A DNA stretch of 64,000 nucleotides from positions 1,958,800-2,022,799 of the forward strand of contig CAJNDS010002523.1 in NCBI GenBank assembly GCA_905221605.1, written 5' to 3'. Shown one piece after another: positions 40,420 to 51,334 of this stretch. Position numbers and translations under genes: made by a program. The notes under the pieces were generated by a model. The model did not search any database, was not told the origin of the DNA, and was given only the letters and a program-made list of their open reading frames with translations. How positions within the stretch are numbered: the first letter of the stretch is position 1; every line of letters starts with the position of its first letter. Source of the stretch: Symbiodinium natans (Eukaryota; Sar; Dinophyceae; Suessiales; Symbiodiniaceae).

Positions 40420-41229
40420 CCCTCCCAACTTGTGGTACTGAAACACAAGCACAAGTCACAAGCCTGAGCCCAAGCGCTGGCCAAGGGCCAGCATGACTGC
40501 AGGACTTTCCTTGCCAACGAGAGAGTTGAGGAGTTGGTGATCTATCCAACGATGACACTGACATAGCAGCCAAATGTGCAGCTCTTCGTGCCTCCGTGCC
40601 GCTACCATCCTCTTCTTCAACACCTTGATGTCGCAGAGCCCCGCGTGCTTGCAAAGCAAACAAGATGAAAGAAAACGACCAGTTCCTACAGATTGCAACT
40701 GTTGGCCAGGGCTCGCTGAGCAGAACAATCAGTTACGTGCCCACCTACTCCTACTAGACCGCTAATCTGTGGACTCGTGCGCGTACAAGCGGCTCTCAAA
40801 AAACCCAAGCACAGCTTGGAAGAGAGTTTGGAACATGGCACCGGAAGAAGGGCGAGCCAAAGGTGCTACCAAAGATGCTGCCAAAAGGCTGCGGCCACAC
40901 AAGAACCTTTCCACTTTTCCGCATCTCAATGCATCACCGCGCGCGGATTGCCAGCTCCATTTTTCTATGCTTGGAGCAGAGCGCTGATGCGCCGAATCCG
41001 CTTCTGCAAGGATCCCGGCAACTCTGGGGCACCTTTTCCCAAGTGGGGGGAAATCTGTTGAAAGGCCGCTTTGGCACCTGAGCGTAGAAGCTTCTTCGGG
41101 AGCAGTTGGCAACCAGTCACCATGAGTCACCATGCTAGATTTGATTTTGGCCACTGGAGCCGCGCATTTTCCATGAAGCCAACTCTTTTTGGGAACATAT
41201 ATTGATCCCGACCAAAAACTCCGCCACAC
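40420..41229 (-). CDS. Hypothetical exon region (low confidence)
   Basis: Several minus-strand frames (40456-40728 with HIWLLCQCHRWIDHQLLNS, and 40762-41229) lie in unique GC-rich DNA in line with the exons on each side. They are interrupted and no domain is clear. I treat this as probable coding or pseudogene sequence of the same transcription unit. Confidence 0.3.
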
Positions 41230-41390
41230 CAGAAGGTCCCAGTGGCCGCAACAGTCTTACCTGAGGCGTTGCGCATTGCCTGCAAGGAACCCCGTGCGCA
41301 AAACGATGCACTGGGACCCCTGCACTTGCTTTTTGCAACGATCGCCGTAAGACTTTTGATAGTGGCCACCACTTCGGACCTGCAAAAACC

Positions 41391-41879
41391 CTAGCCATCC
41401 AACTGGCGCCTCGGCACAGCGTGGCATGTTGACGGCAGGTTAAAGCCAAAAGCTCTTCGCCAGTGGCTTCTGTCCTGGCATCGAGGAACAACATGGCCGC
41501 TGTGAGTTTCCTGCGTGCTGCCGCTCTTCAAGAAGATCCTTGGCGTTGGGGAACCACCTGTGCTGGGCCCCATAGTGGAGGATTCTGTTGTTCTTCAGCA
41601 ACCTCCCCATATATCTCATGGAGTCATGGAGCTTGTAGCCATAGACTACGCGGATTGCCTCATCGGTGCAGTATGGTTGCTTCTGTAGCCCACGATAAGA
41701 AACAGGCATGAGTCTTTGGCTGACGGCTCGCTATCCAGTTCCAAATCACCCTCGCCAGTATGCTCAGACTCATGTCTCAAAAGCTGCGCCTTGCCGGATT
41801 TCTCGTTCCTGCCGTAAAAGCTGAGCCCGCAGGTTTTACATTTTGCCCAAGGCGTTGCCGCAAAACGGAATCGGCACAA
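41391..41879 (-). CDS. Hypothetical gene segment with a C2H2-like finger, frame-broken
   Basis: From 41879 it reads CKTCGLSFYGRNEKSGKAQL followed by RHESEH, a C-x2-C...H-x3-H finger. A second frame (41440-41709) continues with AIRVVYGYKLHDSMRYMGRL and HRWFPNAKDLLEERQ, and a third starts LFLDARTEATGEELLAL. Introns or frame breaks separate them. It may be the 5' end of the unit running down to 35.1 kb. Function unknown. Confidence 0.4.
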
Positions 41880-42019
41880 ATTATCGGATCCAAAAAGTGA
41901 CGAAATTCTCGACGCTTATTCGTTCTGGCTATATGTCACAATAGCTGTGGCACGCTGAGGCTGGGGGCGCTCTGATACAACTTGGCATTTTTGCCCAAAT
42001 AGCAAAGTTTGGGGTCCCT

Positions 42020-42600
42020 CTATGATAAGGTTCAGGGTTTAGAGTTTAGGGTTCTAGGGGTCTGTTTTTAGGCATGAAGGCTTTAGGCTTTGGGGTCTGC
42101 GGCCACCAGCAAGCAAACCATCAAGGACACTCGAACACGAGAGTACGACAGCCTAAAACCGAACATGTAGGCCCTAAGCCTACAGGGTTTAGGGTAGCCT
42201 ATACATCATAACCCCACCGCAAAAACTGGTATAACACCCGCAATGACAATGGTCACAATGATGATAATTCTTTATACTCAACAAGAAGGAACAGTCCAAC
42301 CCACAATATCTCATGCTACTTGTCCAGGTGGTCTTGGGTCCCTTAGCTTGCGGGCTTTTGGCAGGGGGAGTTAGGGTTTTGGGAGAAGGCTCTGCAGCCT
42401 AGGGACGGAAAAGGCTGCAACCCAAAACCCTAAAACCTCATAAGCCCTAAACCATAAACCCTCAAAACCCTATAAACGCTATAAACCCTAAATCCTGAAC
42501 CCCATAAACCCATAAACCCATAAACCCATAAACCCAAAACCCAAAACCCAAAACCCTAAACCCTAAACCCTAAACCCTAAACCCTAAACCCTAAACCCTA
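42020..42600. repeat. Degenerate telomere-like repeat with no gene seen
   Basis: Begins the second large telomere-like region. 42420-42600 is a CCCTAAA / CCCATAAA tract that ends directly at the exon 42604-42703. Confidence 0.8.
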
Positions 42601-42603
42601 AAC

Positions 42604-42703
42604 TCGAACGGCGCTCCTTGACCTTGGCCAGGAGTGGCTCCGATTTGAGCTGCTGGGTACAGATACGGGCGAGGGTCGTGTTGAGCGACTGGACGGACGG
42701 CCT
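42604..42703 (-). CDS. Small exon of a multi-exon gene (42.6-51.3 kb unit)
   Basis: 100-bp minus-strand exon encoding SVQSLNTTLARICTQQLKSE and LLAKVKERRS. Third positions are strongly G/C. Acceptor CTAGACCCAG; donor TCGA|GTTTAGGG, i.e. the intron starts with the telomere-like repeat itself. Helical, no family recognised. Confidence 0.6.
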
Positions 42704-43002
42704 CTGGGTCTAGCGAGCCCAGGTTTAGGGGCTGAGGAGGGTTTTGGGCTCGTTTAGGGCCAAGGGGTTTAGGGGCTTAGGGGTTCGGGTCAAGCAGACC
42801 TCTAAACACTTCATCCAAAACCTCTCAAGCCTCTGTAGCTCTCTGCTCTACACCCTAAACCATAAACCTCGAAAACACTTAATCCAAAACCTCTGTAGCT
42901 CTATGCTCTAGACCCTAACGCTCTAGACCCTAACCTCTAAACCCGAAACACTAAACCCTACACCCTAAACCCTAACCCCTAACCCCCACAATATTGTAAT
43001 CG

Positions 43003-43098
43003 CCCTTGGCATTCCAACAAAGGACCCCTTGGCCTCATTCCGTGCTCATCAACCTTCTCGTGCGAGACGCTCAAGGCCTCCTGTTCCGCTACCGAAGA
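43003..43098 (-). CDS. Candidate small exon
   Basis: Open as SSVAEQEALSVSHEKVDEHG on the minus strand, between CCCTAA-rich DNA (left) and TTTAGGG (right). Edges uncertain. Confidence 0.45.
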
Positions 43099-43953
43099 CG
43101 TTTTTGGGGGGTTTGGGGTTTAGGGCTTAGGGTTAGGGTTCAGGGTTCAGGGTTTAGGGTTGAGGGTTGAGGGTTGAGGGTTTAGGGTTTAGGGCTTTGG
43201 GTTTTGGGATTTTTCTGGGGTTTGGGCCGGAGGCCTTGTATTGCGGGGCTCTCTTCGTGCCTTTTTTGCGGCCTGGGGGTGGCCTGTCGTGCTTTGGCGC
43301 GCCTTCGCGGGGGGGGGGGGGGTGTCTGGGCTCAGGATTTACGGGCTGAGGCTTAAGGATGTTGGGTTCTGAGGATTTCGGGTCCAGCCTCCAGGGGTTT
43401 AGAGTCTGGGCATACCCTAAACCCTGAACCCGAGCCCCGAAACCCTAAATTTGTCTTTTGCATGGAACCCTACAGTATTATGCCTAGAACATGCTTGGAA
43501 CCCGGTGCCGCCAACGCCGAAGCCCACAAATATGGCGGGAGCCCTTACTTACGGTTAAGGGTTTAGGGGCTTGGGGGTTTTAAGGTTTAGGGTTTAGGGT
43601 TTAGGGCTTAGGGTTTAGGGTTTAGGGTTTAGGGTTTATAGGGGCTTAGGGGCTTAGGGGCTTAGGGGCTTAGGGGTTTAAAGGTGTTTTAGGTTTGAGG
43701 GTTTAGGGGTGAGGGTGTAGAATCAAACACCGGGGAGCTCCAGAAAAAAACCGCGCCCGAAACGCAAAAACGTCTAAATCACACCCTCGAAGAAACCTAA
43801 ACCCTATATGAACCCCAAAACCCCGAACCCCAAACCCTAAACCCCAAGCCCTAAACCCCAAACCCCCTCATTCCTAAAACCCTAAACCCTAAACCCCAAA
43901 CCCTAAACCCTAAAACCCTAAACCCCAAACCCCTAAACCCTAAAACCCTAAAC

Positions 43954-44024
43954 CAGGCAGATCATCCTGCACATCCACGAGTAGGCCGACCCTCTTCTGC
44001 AGCTCGTCGCTGAAGTGTGAGCCT
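43954..44024 (-). CDS. Small exon with repeat-derived splice sites
   Basis: 71 bp, encodes SHFSDELQKRVGLLVDVQDD. The acceptor is CCCCTAAACCCCCTTTCAG and the donor CTG|GTTTAGGGTT. Both flanks are telomere-like repeat, the clearest case of the repeat forming both intron ends. Confidence 0.65.
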
Positions 44025-44658
44025 CTGAAAGGGGGTTTAGGGGCTTCGGGGTTTAGGGCTTAGGGTTTAGGGCTTAGGGGCTTAGGGGCTTAGGGGCTTA
44101 GGGGCTTCGGGGCTTCGGGGTTTAAGGGGTACCCCCCCCCCCCCCTAATAAAGCCCTTATGCAACCCAAGGGCCTGTACCTACGGCACGGGTTTATAGGG
44201 CTTAGAGTTTAGGGTTTGTAAGGGTTTATAGGGTTATTGGGTGAAAAAGTTTGGGGTTTAGGGTTTAGGGTTTAGGGTAAGGGTTTAGGGTTTAGGGTTT
44301 AGGGTTCAGGGTTCAGGGTTCAGGGTTTAGGGTTTAGGGTTTAGGGTTTAGGGTTTAGGGCTTAGGGCTTAGGGCTTAGGGTTTAGGGTTTAGGGTTTAG
44401 GGTTTAGAGTTTAGGGTTTAGGGTTTAGGGTTTAGGGTTTAGGGTTTAGGGTTTAGGGTTTAGGGTTTAGGGTTTAGGGTGCTGCTTCCATCTGGCCGAG
44501 GGCTGCAAAACCGGAGAGCTTGGGGTGTTAGGGTCAGTCACTGTATACGTACAATGACAACCCAACAGAGCATGGAAGTCCGCCGAAACTCGAAAGCACC
44601 TCCCTAAACCCTAAACCCTAAACCCCAAACCCTAAATCCTAAACCCTCAACCCTAAAC

Positions 44659-44713
44659 CGGCAGGCAGGTCACACACTCGCTGGCAGTCTTGCTCGCACC
44701 GGAAGAGGTCGTC
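44659..44713 (-). CDS. Small exon, Cys-containing
   Basis: Encodes DDLFRCEQDCQRVCDLPA; donor CTGCCG|GTTTAGGG, acceptor CGCCGCCAG. The open frame continues upstream to about 44739 (LIHFLRRQ). Unlike most islands the sequence on its right is CCCTAAA. Confidence 0.5.
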
Positions 44714-44949
44714 CTGGCGGCGAAGGAAGTGGATCAACAAGCCCTAAACCCCCCCAAACCCTAAACCCTAAACCCCCCAAACCCTTAACACGAAACTCCC
44801 TAAACCCTAAACCCCAACCCTAACTCCCAATCTCCCCTGACCTCCGAAAGGATAACCTTTGGGCCGTGAGGTGACCATGGAACCTCAGGGGAAGGTTAGG
44901 GGAGGGGCTCTGGGAGACCCCCCCCTCCCTTCCTCTTGAAACCACCCTT

Positions 44950-44978
44950 CAAGAACGCGATAAATACACATATATATA

Positions 44979-45029
<51 letters not shown>

Positions 45030-45045
45030 GGTAATATAATATATA

Positions 45046-45079
<34 letters not shown>
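44950..45079. repeat. (TA)n and (GTAT)n microsatellite
   Basis: AT-dinucleotide run 44970-45052 followed by GTAT units to 45079, the same pair of repeats as at 1101-1346. Confidence 0.95.
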
Positions 45080-45590
45080 GTCACTTCTCAGAATTTGGGA
45101 CCCTTTGTGACTGCCCTGAAAATTCGGGGCCGCCTAGAATAGTAACCCCAAAAGAGGACCGTCATTTAGAGAAGTGAGCATATGTAAACGCTTCGGTCCT
45201 TCTAGGGCGTCTAGGGACTAAACAATCAGAGAGATCCTCATTCTGCAAAAACCAAGCCAAACGAAAAGGTTGGGTTCTTGTAATTCCTACCGTCTAATGG
45301 TTGGGCCACGCGCATTTGTGCTTCAGCTATGAACCGTTTGTGAAGACCCAAAACCCCAGACACCAAAGGATGGACGCACATGTTTCTAAATTTTCGCGTG
45401 TCTAAACTGGAAGCAAAGCTCTGAGCAATGCATTATTTGTGAGGACCAAAACAAAAGGGCTCAAGGATGGACGCGCACGTTTCAAAATTTTCGCGTGTCT
45501 AAACTGGAAGAAACCACTACTTTAGCTGTCAATCGTTTGTGACAAACCATGAGAAGATATGGAAACGTAAAAAATTCCAAAGGTCCTAAA
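45080..45590. other. Unique AT-richer stretch with internal duplications, no gene
   Basis: Two to three imperfect repeats of GGATGGACGCGCACGTTTC / TTTTCGCGTGTCTAAACTGG (about 45369-45415 and 45471-45510). No frame supports a gene; it sits within the presumed large intron between 44739 and 46295. Confidence 0.6.
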
Positions 45591-46063
45591 TCCCAAAAGC
45601 CCTGAAGCCCTAAACCCTGAATCTTCAACCCTACCCTAAACCCTACACCCAAAACCTCTCAGAGCCCTATTCCTCTAAACCCTAAACCCCCAAAAGCCCT
45701 TCGACCCGCAAGCCCTAAACCCTAAACCCTAAACCCTAAACCCTAAACCCTAAACCCTAAACCCTAAACCTTCAACCCCAAAGCCCCCACACCCGGTTTT
45801 GCGCTGAATTTGAGGATTGGTCGTGGGGATCCTCACGACCTCCCAAAAGCCTAAACCCGGCTTATACATTTAGGGTTCAGGGAGGGCCTAGGGCTTTGCG
45901 GGTTTAGGGTTTAGGGTTTCGAGTTTAGGGTTTAGGGTTTGAGGGGTCAGGGTTTAAGGTTCAGGGCTTCGGAGAGTTGAGCGTTTCCTCTGAGGCCAAA
46001 AACCCCTCAACCGCACCCTGGTTAGTAGGGAATGAGGGAATTTGTGCCCTGTATTTACCCTTT

Positions 46064-46174
46064 TTGGTAGCCCAGTAACCATCTCATAATAAGGGCACCC
46101 CTTTTTGGTTGGCTACTTTTATAAAAGAAACCCGGAACCCAAAAAAGGGTAAAGGGTACCACTGGGCTGCCAAG
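46064..46174. mobile_element. MITE, family 1, copy 2
   Basis: Terminal repeats TTGGTAGCCCAG / CTGGGCTGCCAAG, flanked by CCTTT on both sides (46059-46063 and 46175-46179). Same interior motifs as 14197-14318. Non-coding. Confidence 0.8.
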
Positions 46175-46294
46175 CCTTTAAGGGATTGTACAGACCCTAA
46201 ACCCTAAACCCTAAACCCTAAACCCTAAACCCTAAACCCTAAACCCTAAAGGATACCTAATTCCCTCATTCCCTACGACGAACCGCAGCCTCAC

Positions 46295-46360
46295 CTTGCT
46301 CACGACCGGCAGCAGGACCGGCTTCACCCCAGCGCCTGCGTCCGCCGCTTGCCGGCACAC
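46295..46360 (-). CDS. Small exon, phase 0, 66 bp
   Basis: Encodes VCRQAADAGAGVKPVLLPVV plus SK, exactly 22 codons. Donor AAG|GTGAGG, acceptor ACCCGAGAG. G/C third positions. TTTAGGG repeat lies upstream on the sense-strand acceptor side as CCCTAAA. Confidence 0.6.
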
Positions 46361-46700
46361 CTCTCGGGTGTAGGGTTTAGGGTTTAGGGTTTTTAGGGTT
46401 TAGGGTTTAGGGTTCAGGGTTTAGGGTTTACGGTTTTGGGTTTCCCTCCAATACCATTCTCAAACTCAAACCTGCCCCCCACCCCCCCACCCCACCTCAG
46501 AGGGTTCAGGGTTTAGGGTTTAGGCTTCAGGGTTTAGGGCCCGGGCGTAGGGCTTAGGGCTTGGGCTTATGAAGTTTGGGATGGGTCCGCGTGTTTTTTC
46601 TTTTTTTTTTTTTTTGGGGGGGGGGGGGGCCTTTCAGGGAGCCAAAAACAGCTTTGTCCAACCCGAAACCCTAAACCCTAAAAACCCCTAAACCCTAACT

Positions 46701-46812
46701 CTCCTCAGAATAGTGGAGCATGAGGCTGCAGCGCACCTCCCGCACCAAGGACAAGAACTTGTCGTCGAAGATGTCCCCGCGGTGCTCGGCGTCGATGACC
46801 ACGACCTCGGTC
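46701..46812 (-). CDS. Small exon with beta-strand/acid motif VVVIDAE
   Basis: 112 bp encoding TEVVVIDAEHRGDIFDDKFL and LVREVRCSLMLHYSEE. Very high G/C third positions on this strand and not on the other, so orientation is secure. Donor GAGA|GTTAGGG is repeat-derived; acceptor ATGCATGCCAG. The hydrophobic strand ending in Asp resembles a Walker-B or similar motif, but alone it is not diagnostic. Confidence 0.6.
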
Positions 46813-47324
46813 TGGCATGCATAGGGCCCTTGGGGTTTAGGGTTTAGGGTTCAGGGCTTAGGGTTTGGGGTTTAGGGTTGGGGTTTAGGGTTTAGGGTTT
46901 GGGGTTAGGGGTTTTGGGGTTTGGGGTATTGCTGCACGCACGAAGGCACGAAGGATGGGTCGTGTTGTAGGCTTTAAGGCGAAAAGGGGAAGCAAGCACG
47001 AAACTGTGGTGGCCAAACGTTATACGTTCTCGGTAGTAACAACTAGAAAGGTCAAACATACCCAAAAGCAGACTAGACCATAAGGTAGGACCTCTCACGA
47101 CTCACACAGATTCTGAACCCTAAACCCTGAACTCCTAACGCTAAACCCTGATGAAACCCCAAAACCTTTTACAAATTGGAATTGGGCTTGAAGTTGCACA
47201 CTCCATTGGGAGTGGTTCTGAACTAGGCGTTAGGGCTTAGGGATTGTTTGACTCTGAAAAGATGCTCAAAAGACAGTTTAGGGTTTAGGGTCTAGGTCGC
47301 CCCTAAACCCTAAGCCCTCGAGGC

Positions 47325-47396
47325 CAAAGGGGCCAGAACAAGCCGGTGCTTCAGCACCGCTGGCTGAATCATCTCCTGCGGTCTGGGAGGAAAGGG
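47325..47396 (-). CDS. Candidate small exon
   Basis: Open on the minus strand as PRPQEMIQPAVLKHRLVLAP between repeat blocks. Edges and frame are less certain than the neighbours. Confidence 0.35.
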
Positions 47397-48129
47397 TTTA
47401 AGGAGGGGGCTAGGGGTTTAGGGTCGAGGGTTTGTAGTTTATGGCCTTATAGGGTTTAGGGTTTAGGGTTTAGGGTTTAGGGTGTAGGGTTTAGGGTTTA
47501 GGGTTTAGGGATGGGTTTAGGGGTTCAAGGTTCAGGGTTTATAGGTGTTATAGTATATAGGACTTATGGTTTTTTGGATTGTAAGGGTTTGCCGGGCAGG
47601 GTCCGAAATCCCAAAGGAGTCGAACCTGAATACCCTCAGAGCCAACAATGTCTAAAGATGATGGGCGACCCTAATCCCTAAACCCTAAACCCCAAACCCT
47701 CAACCCTAAACCCTAAACCCAATGTCTTGGCGGGTAACCTACAGGGTGTGGGAGGGGGCCGGGGGGGGGGGTTCAGGGTTCAGGGTTTAGGGCTGCCGAG
47801 CCCTAAGCACGGAACCCTAGACCCCCCGGAGCCCTCGAAGCATTCCCCAGATCCTAAACCCCAAACCCCGAAGCCTAAACCCTAATGCCCCAAACCCCAA
47901 ACCCTAAACTCTAAACCCTATAAACCCAAAACCCTAAACCCTAAACCCTACACCCCTAAACCCCAAACCCTACAACCCTAAACACTAAACCCCAAACCCT
48001 ACACCCCAAAACCCCCAAACCCCAAACCCCAAACCCCTAAACCGCAAACCCTAAACCCCAAACCCCCCAAACCCTAAACCCCAAACCCCAAAACCCTAAA
48101 TCCCAAACCCTAAACCCTAAACCCTAAAC

Positions 48130-48200
48130 CCCTCTCCTCCACTGCAAGCTGCATGCAGCTCGCCAGCAGGCGGCTCGCGGCCTCCCCAGGCGAGGGACCC
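48130..48200 (-). CDS. Small exon, duplicated (partner 61442-61494)
   Basis: Encodes PGEAASRLLASCMQLAVEE. Donor at GTTTAGGG; the core from GCCGCGAGC is shared with the partner, which lacks six codons in the middle. Helical. Confidence 0.55.
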
Positions 48201-49630
48201 CTCTTTAGGGTTTGGTGTTTCGGGTTTAGGGTTTAGGGTTTCGGGTTTAGGGTTTAGGGTTTAGAGTTTAGGGTTTAGGGTTTAGGGATTAGGATTTAGG
48301 GTTCAGCATCGCAAGTTCGAGCATTTACTAGGCCAGCAGTGTCTGTAGGCTCCGAGGTCTGCCAGGGTTTGGGGGTTTGGGGGTTTAGGGTTTAGGGTTT
48401 AGGGTTTAGGGTTTAGGGTTTAGGGTTTAGGGTTTAGGGTTTAGGGTTTAGGGTTTAGGGTTTAGGGTTTAGGGTTTGGGATTTAGGGTTTTGGGGTTTG
48501 GGGTTTAGGGTTTAGGGGTTTGGGGTTTGGGGGTTTGGGGTTTTGGGGTTTAAGGGCATTAGGGTTTGGGGTTTGGGTGCGTATTGTCTCGGACTTCCGG
48601 CAACAGCTTTGCAGGCTACAGGGTCAGAGGCTTGGTGTGAGAAAAGTGCGTGATTCGTAGTTTCCCGGAACCTGCGAAATGTGTGAAGCAAATTCGATTC
48701 CCAGATCATGGCCTGCAAGCTGTAGTTGGAGTCTGCGAAGCACGTGTGATGCAGGGCTTAAGGTTCTACAAGTAGGGTCTAGGAGTCTAGGGTGTAGAGT
48801 GTAGGGCTTAGGGTCCTAGGGTGCAGGGTGCAGGGCTCAGGGGAGTACTTGCCCGGATGTCAGGCTGTCAACTGCTATCACTCCTGTGATGCCAGCAGGG
48901 CCGCTGAAGAGTGCACACGCGCGCCGTGCGCTAGACTTCAGATCACGAGTGCGGGCCTTCACAAGGGGTATAGGGATGGGCTATTTTAGGCCTTAGAATC
49001 TCCAGAATGAGCTCTATAAAGGGCCTTTTAAGGGATTATAGGGTATAATACTATAAAGGGCCTTTTAAGGGATTGTAGGGTATAATGGCCCATACTGGTA
49101 GGGCCGATGGCAATCGGAACTTGGCTGCCGGAAAATTGCTCTCTTGGGCAGTCGAGAATCACTCTGTACAAAAACCATCTGAGCTTTGTCGCATGCATAT
49201 TCTTTGAAAGGCTCACAGTTATGCTGATATGTCTGCAAATCTGAATGGAAACGTATTGTTAGGTGCTTCTTTTTGCTCGACCTCTGTCAACTTTTCTGGC
49301 AAAGCTGAGCGTGTCACACGTGAATGCTCTTCCCATGATATGCTGGACAACGACTCGGAACGACAATCAGTTTTTGACATTGACTGCTCTCTGCAAAGAT
49401 AGAGGTCATCATTCAGAGGCTGGGCGCTGAACAAAGAGACGCTCCTGTGGCACATCATGGTGGGCTAAGGCTCCTCACTTCTTCGACCAGACGCAAGTCC
49501 GACCTAAACCCTAAACCCCAAACCCTAAACCCCAAACCCTAAACCCCAAACCCTAAACCCTAAACTCTAAACCCCAAACCCCAATCCCTAAACCCCAAAC
49601 CCCAACCCGACATCGAAACTTCTCCCCCAC

Positions 49631-49681
49631 CTCCTGCAGATGAAACTCCCAACCCTCCGTGTCGAAGAGGAGGACTTCTTC
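49631..49681 (-). CDS. Small exon with DTEG motif, phase 0 (51 bp)
   Basis: 17 codons, EEVLLFDTEGWEFHLQE. VLLFDTEG is what a G3/Walker-B strand of a dynamin- or GBP-like GTPase looks like. Donor GAG|GTGGGGG, acceptor CAACTGCAG. The plus strand is also open here (LRVEEEDFFLQLLRR) with a pyrimidine-rich CAG upstream. Comparison with the copy at 63151-63202 does not settle the strand alone; the neighbouring exons favour minus. Confidence 0.5.
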
Positions 49682-49878
49682 CTGCAGTTGCTGCGAAGGA
49701 ACGTAAACTCAAGGGTTCAGGGCCATAAGGGGGTAATTCAGGGTTAAGGGTGTAGGGCTTTATCGGGTTAAGGGCTAAGGTCTTACTCAGGGTGTAGGGT
49801 TGAGGGTTTAGGGTTTAGGGTTTAGGGTTCTTTACCTGAGCCTGTTTTGGGTTCAGGGCTTGAGTGCGGGTTCCTTAA

Positions 49879-49955
49879 CAGCAACCCAGCTTCCTGCACG
49901 CCTGCCGTCGTCCATGCGCTGCATCGCCTTCAGCAGGGACTTTACGGCTTGGGGC
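49879..49955 (-). CDS. Small exon, duplicated (partner 63340-63410)
   Basis: Encodes SLLKAMQRMDDGRRAGSW. The island is the most conserved between the two copies. Likely donor GGCAG|GCGTGC (GC type) or TGG|GTTGCT. One-base length difference between the copies near its 5' end. Confidence 0.5.
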
Positions 49956-49981
49956 TTCGAGCTTAGGGATTTAGGGTTGAG

Positions 49982-50118
49982 GGATTTAGGATTTAGGGAT
50001 TTAGGGATTTAGGGATTTAGGGATTTAGGGATTTAGGGATTTAGGGATTTAGGGATTTAGGGATTTAGGGATTTAGGGATTTAGGGATTTAGGGATTTAG
50101 GGATTTAGGGATTTAGGG
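49982..50118 (+). repeat. (GGGATTTA)n octamer array
   Basis: About 16 head-to-tail copies of an 8-base telomere-repeat variant with an extra A. A much shorter, mixed version occurs at 63428-63470 in the duplicate, so the array expanded after the duplication. Confidence 0.95.
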
Positions 50119-50248
50119 CTTACATGGGTTTACATAACCCTAAACCCGAAACGTCGAACCCGAGTAGAGACCCTAAACCCTAAACCCTAAATCCTAAACC
50201 CTAAACCCCAAACCCTAAACCCTAAAACCTAAACCCTAAACCCTAAAC

Positions 50249-50317
50249 CTGGCATCTGCTGCCGGGTGGCTTCTTGTAGACTTGCACTCCGCGCGTGCAG
50301 GGCTTCAGGAAGTCTTC
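50249..50317 (-). CDS. Small exon, phase 0 (69 bp), duplicated (partner 63566-63634)
   Basis: 23 codons starting EDFLKPCTRGVQVYKK and ending GSRCQ. Acceptor CCCTCTCTCAG; donor CCAG|GTTTAGGG. Between the two copies the minus-strand frame has two synonymous changes and one replacement (G/E) in the core, whereas the plus-strand frame would have three replacements. This supports selection on the minus-strand protein. Confidence 0.65.
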
Positions 50318-50329
50318 CTGAGAGAGGGT

Positions 50330-51260
50330 TTTTGGGGTTTAGGGTTTAGGGACCATGGAATACTTGCGGCTCTCTGCTTGTCTTCCCAGAGCATCGAATT
50401 AGCTTAGGGGTGGCAAGGAGCAGCGTCTGAAATGGCACAGCAGCAACCACCAACCAAGATGAACTTCAAACCCTGAACCCTCAACCCAGAAGCCCGAAGA
50501 ACCCCAAAACAGCAAGGACAAACCCACAAAGCCTAACGACCCTAAGCCCAAGTCACCAAGTCAAAAGTCCTTAAACCCACCAGCCTACAACAAGAGACCC
50601 TAAACTACAGAACAATAAACTTTAGGGTTTAGGGTGTAGGGTTTAGGGTTTGGGGTTTGGGGTTTAGAGTTTAGGGTTTAGGGTTTAGGGTTTATCCTTA
50701 AACCCACCAGCCTACAAGCCTACAACAAAAGCCCGCAAACCAAAAAAAAAACAAATTCAAACCAAAACATAAGCCCCCAAAGCCCCCAAAGCCGAAAGCA
50801 TTGAACACCAAAAGTGCCCCTCATCCAGACCCCCTCCAAATTCCTTAAACACCTTCCCTAAGCCCTAAAACCCGACTCCGTCAACCAAAGCCCTTTGTGC
50901 CCTTCTGTTTCAGGGGCGCGTCCATTCGACTCGATATCAGAATCGTCTATGGAAGAAGAGAGCCTACAACTTCAATGATCTGACCAAGAAGCCTAAACCT
51001 TACTTGTCCAATAACCTAGGAACAAAAAGGTTGACGTATCCTATTCCCACTAGATAAGGAAACCCAGACAGAATAAACTTCTACTATTGGCCAAGTGAGG
51101 AACTCCTGCAACTCCTAACCACTCAACCCTACACCCTCAACCCTGGCCTAAAACCCTAAACCCAAAACCCTAAACCCCAGACTAAGACAAAGCAGAACCC
51201 ATACAACTTCAAACAGCTGACCCCAAAAGGCATTAAACCCTAAACCCTAAACCCTCCTGG
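50330..51260. other. Intron-like telomere-variant repeat; no exon seen
   Basis: Mixed AAACCC-rich DNA with scattered unique words. 50340-50460 and 50890-51070 are unique but I could not find a convincing coding frame. Confidence 0.5.
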
Positions 51261-51261
51261 G

Positions 51262-51334
51262 AATGCCAGGCCTTGGCCGGCCGCGACGAGTCTCCGAGCT
51301 CGTGCAGCACGTCGTTCACCAAAGTCGACTTCCC
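51262..51334 (-). CDS. Small exon with P-loop-like GKST motif
   Basis: Begins directly after acceptor TTTTGCCAG with GKSTLVNDVLHELGDSSRPA. GKST at the very start of an exon, followed by a helix LVNDVLHEL, is what the second half of a Walker A loop looks like; the GxxxxG half would be in the previous exon, which I could not find. Donor probably CAAG|GCCTGG (GC type). With the DTEG exon at 49631 it suggests a P-loop NTPase/GTPase, tentative. Confidence 0.5.

Larger units (their letters stand above)
47800..50330 (-). repeat. Segmental duplication, copy 1 (four exons plus introns)
   Basis: Exons at 48130, 49631, 49880 and 50249 and some intron sequence (for example CCTCGAAGCATTCCCC at about 47836) recur in the same order at 61260-63640. 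Introns are largely diverged repeat, while exon islands are about 85-90% alike. A short intron segment near 48583-48614 is inverted relative to copy 2 (63012-63045). Confidence 0.8.

Noticed and set aside
44896-45084. Minus-strand ORF with Tyr/Ile repeats
   Set aside because: Translation of the TA/GTAT microsatellite.
49621-49705. Plus-strand exon (LRVEEEDFFLQLLRR) in place of the minus-strand DTEG exon
   Set aside because: It has a good pyrimidine tract and CAG, and some synonymous changes against its duplicate, but neighbouring exons are clearly minus-strand. Kept as an alternative in the exon entry.
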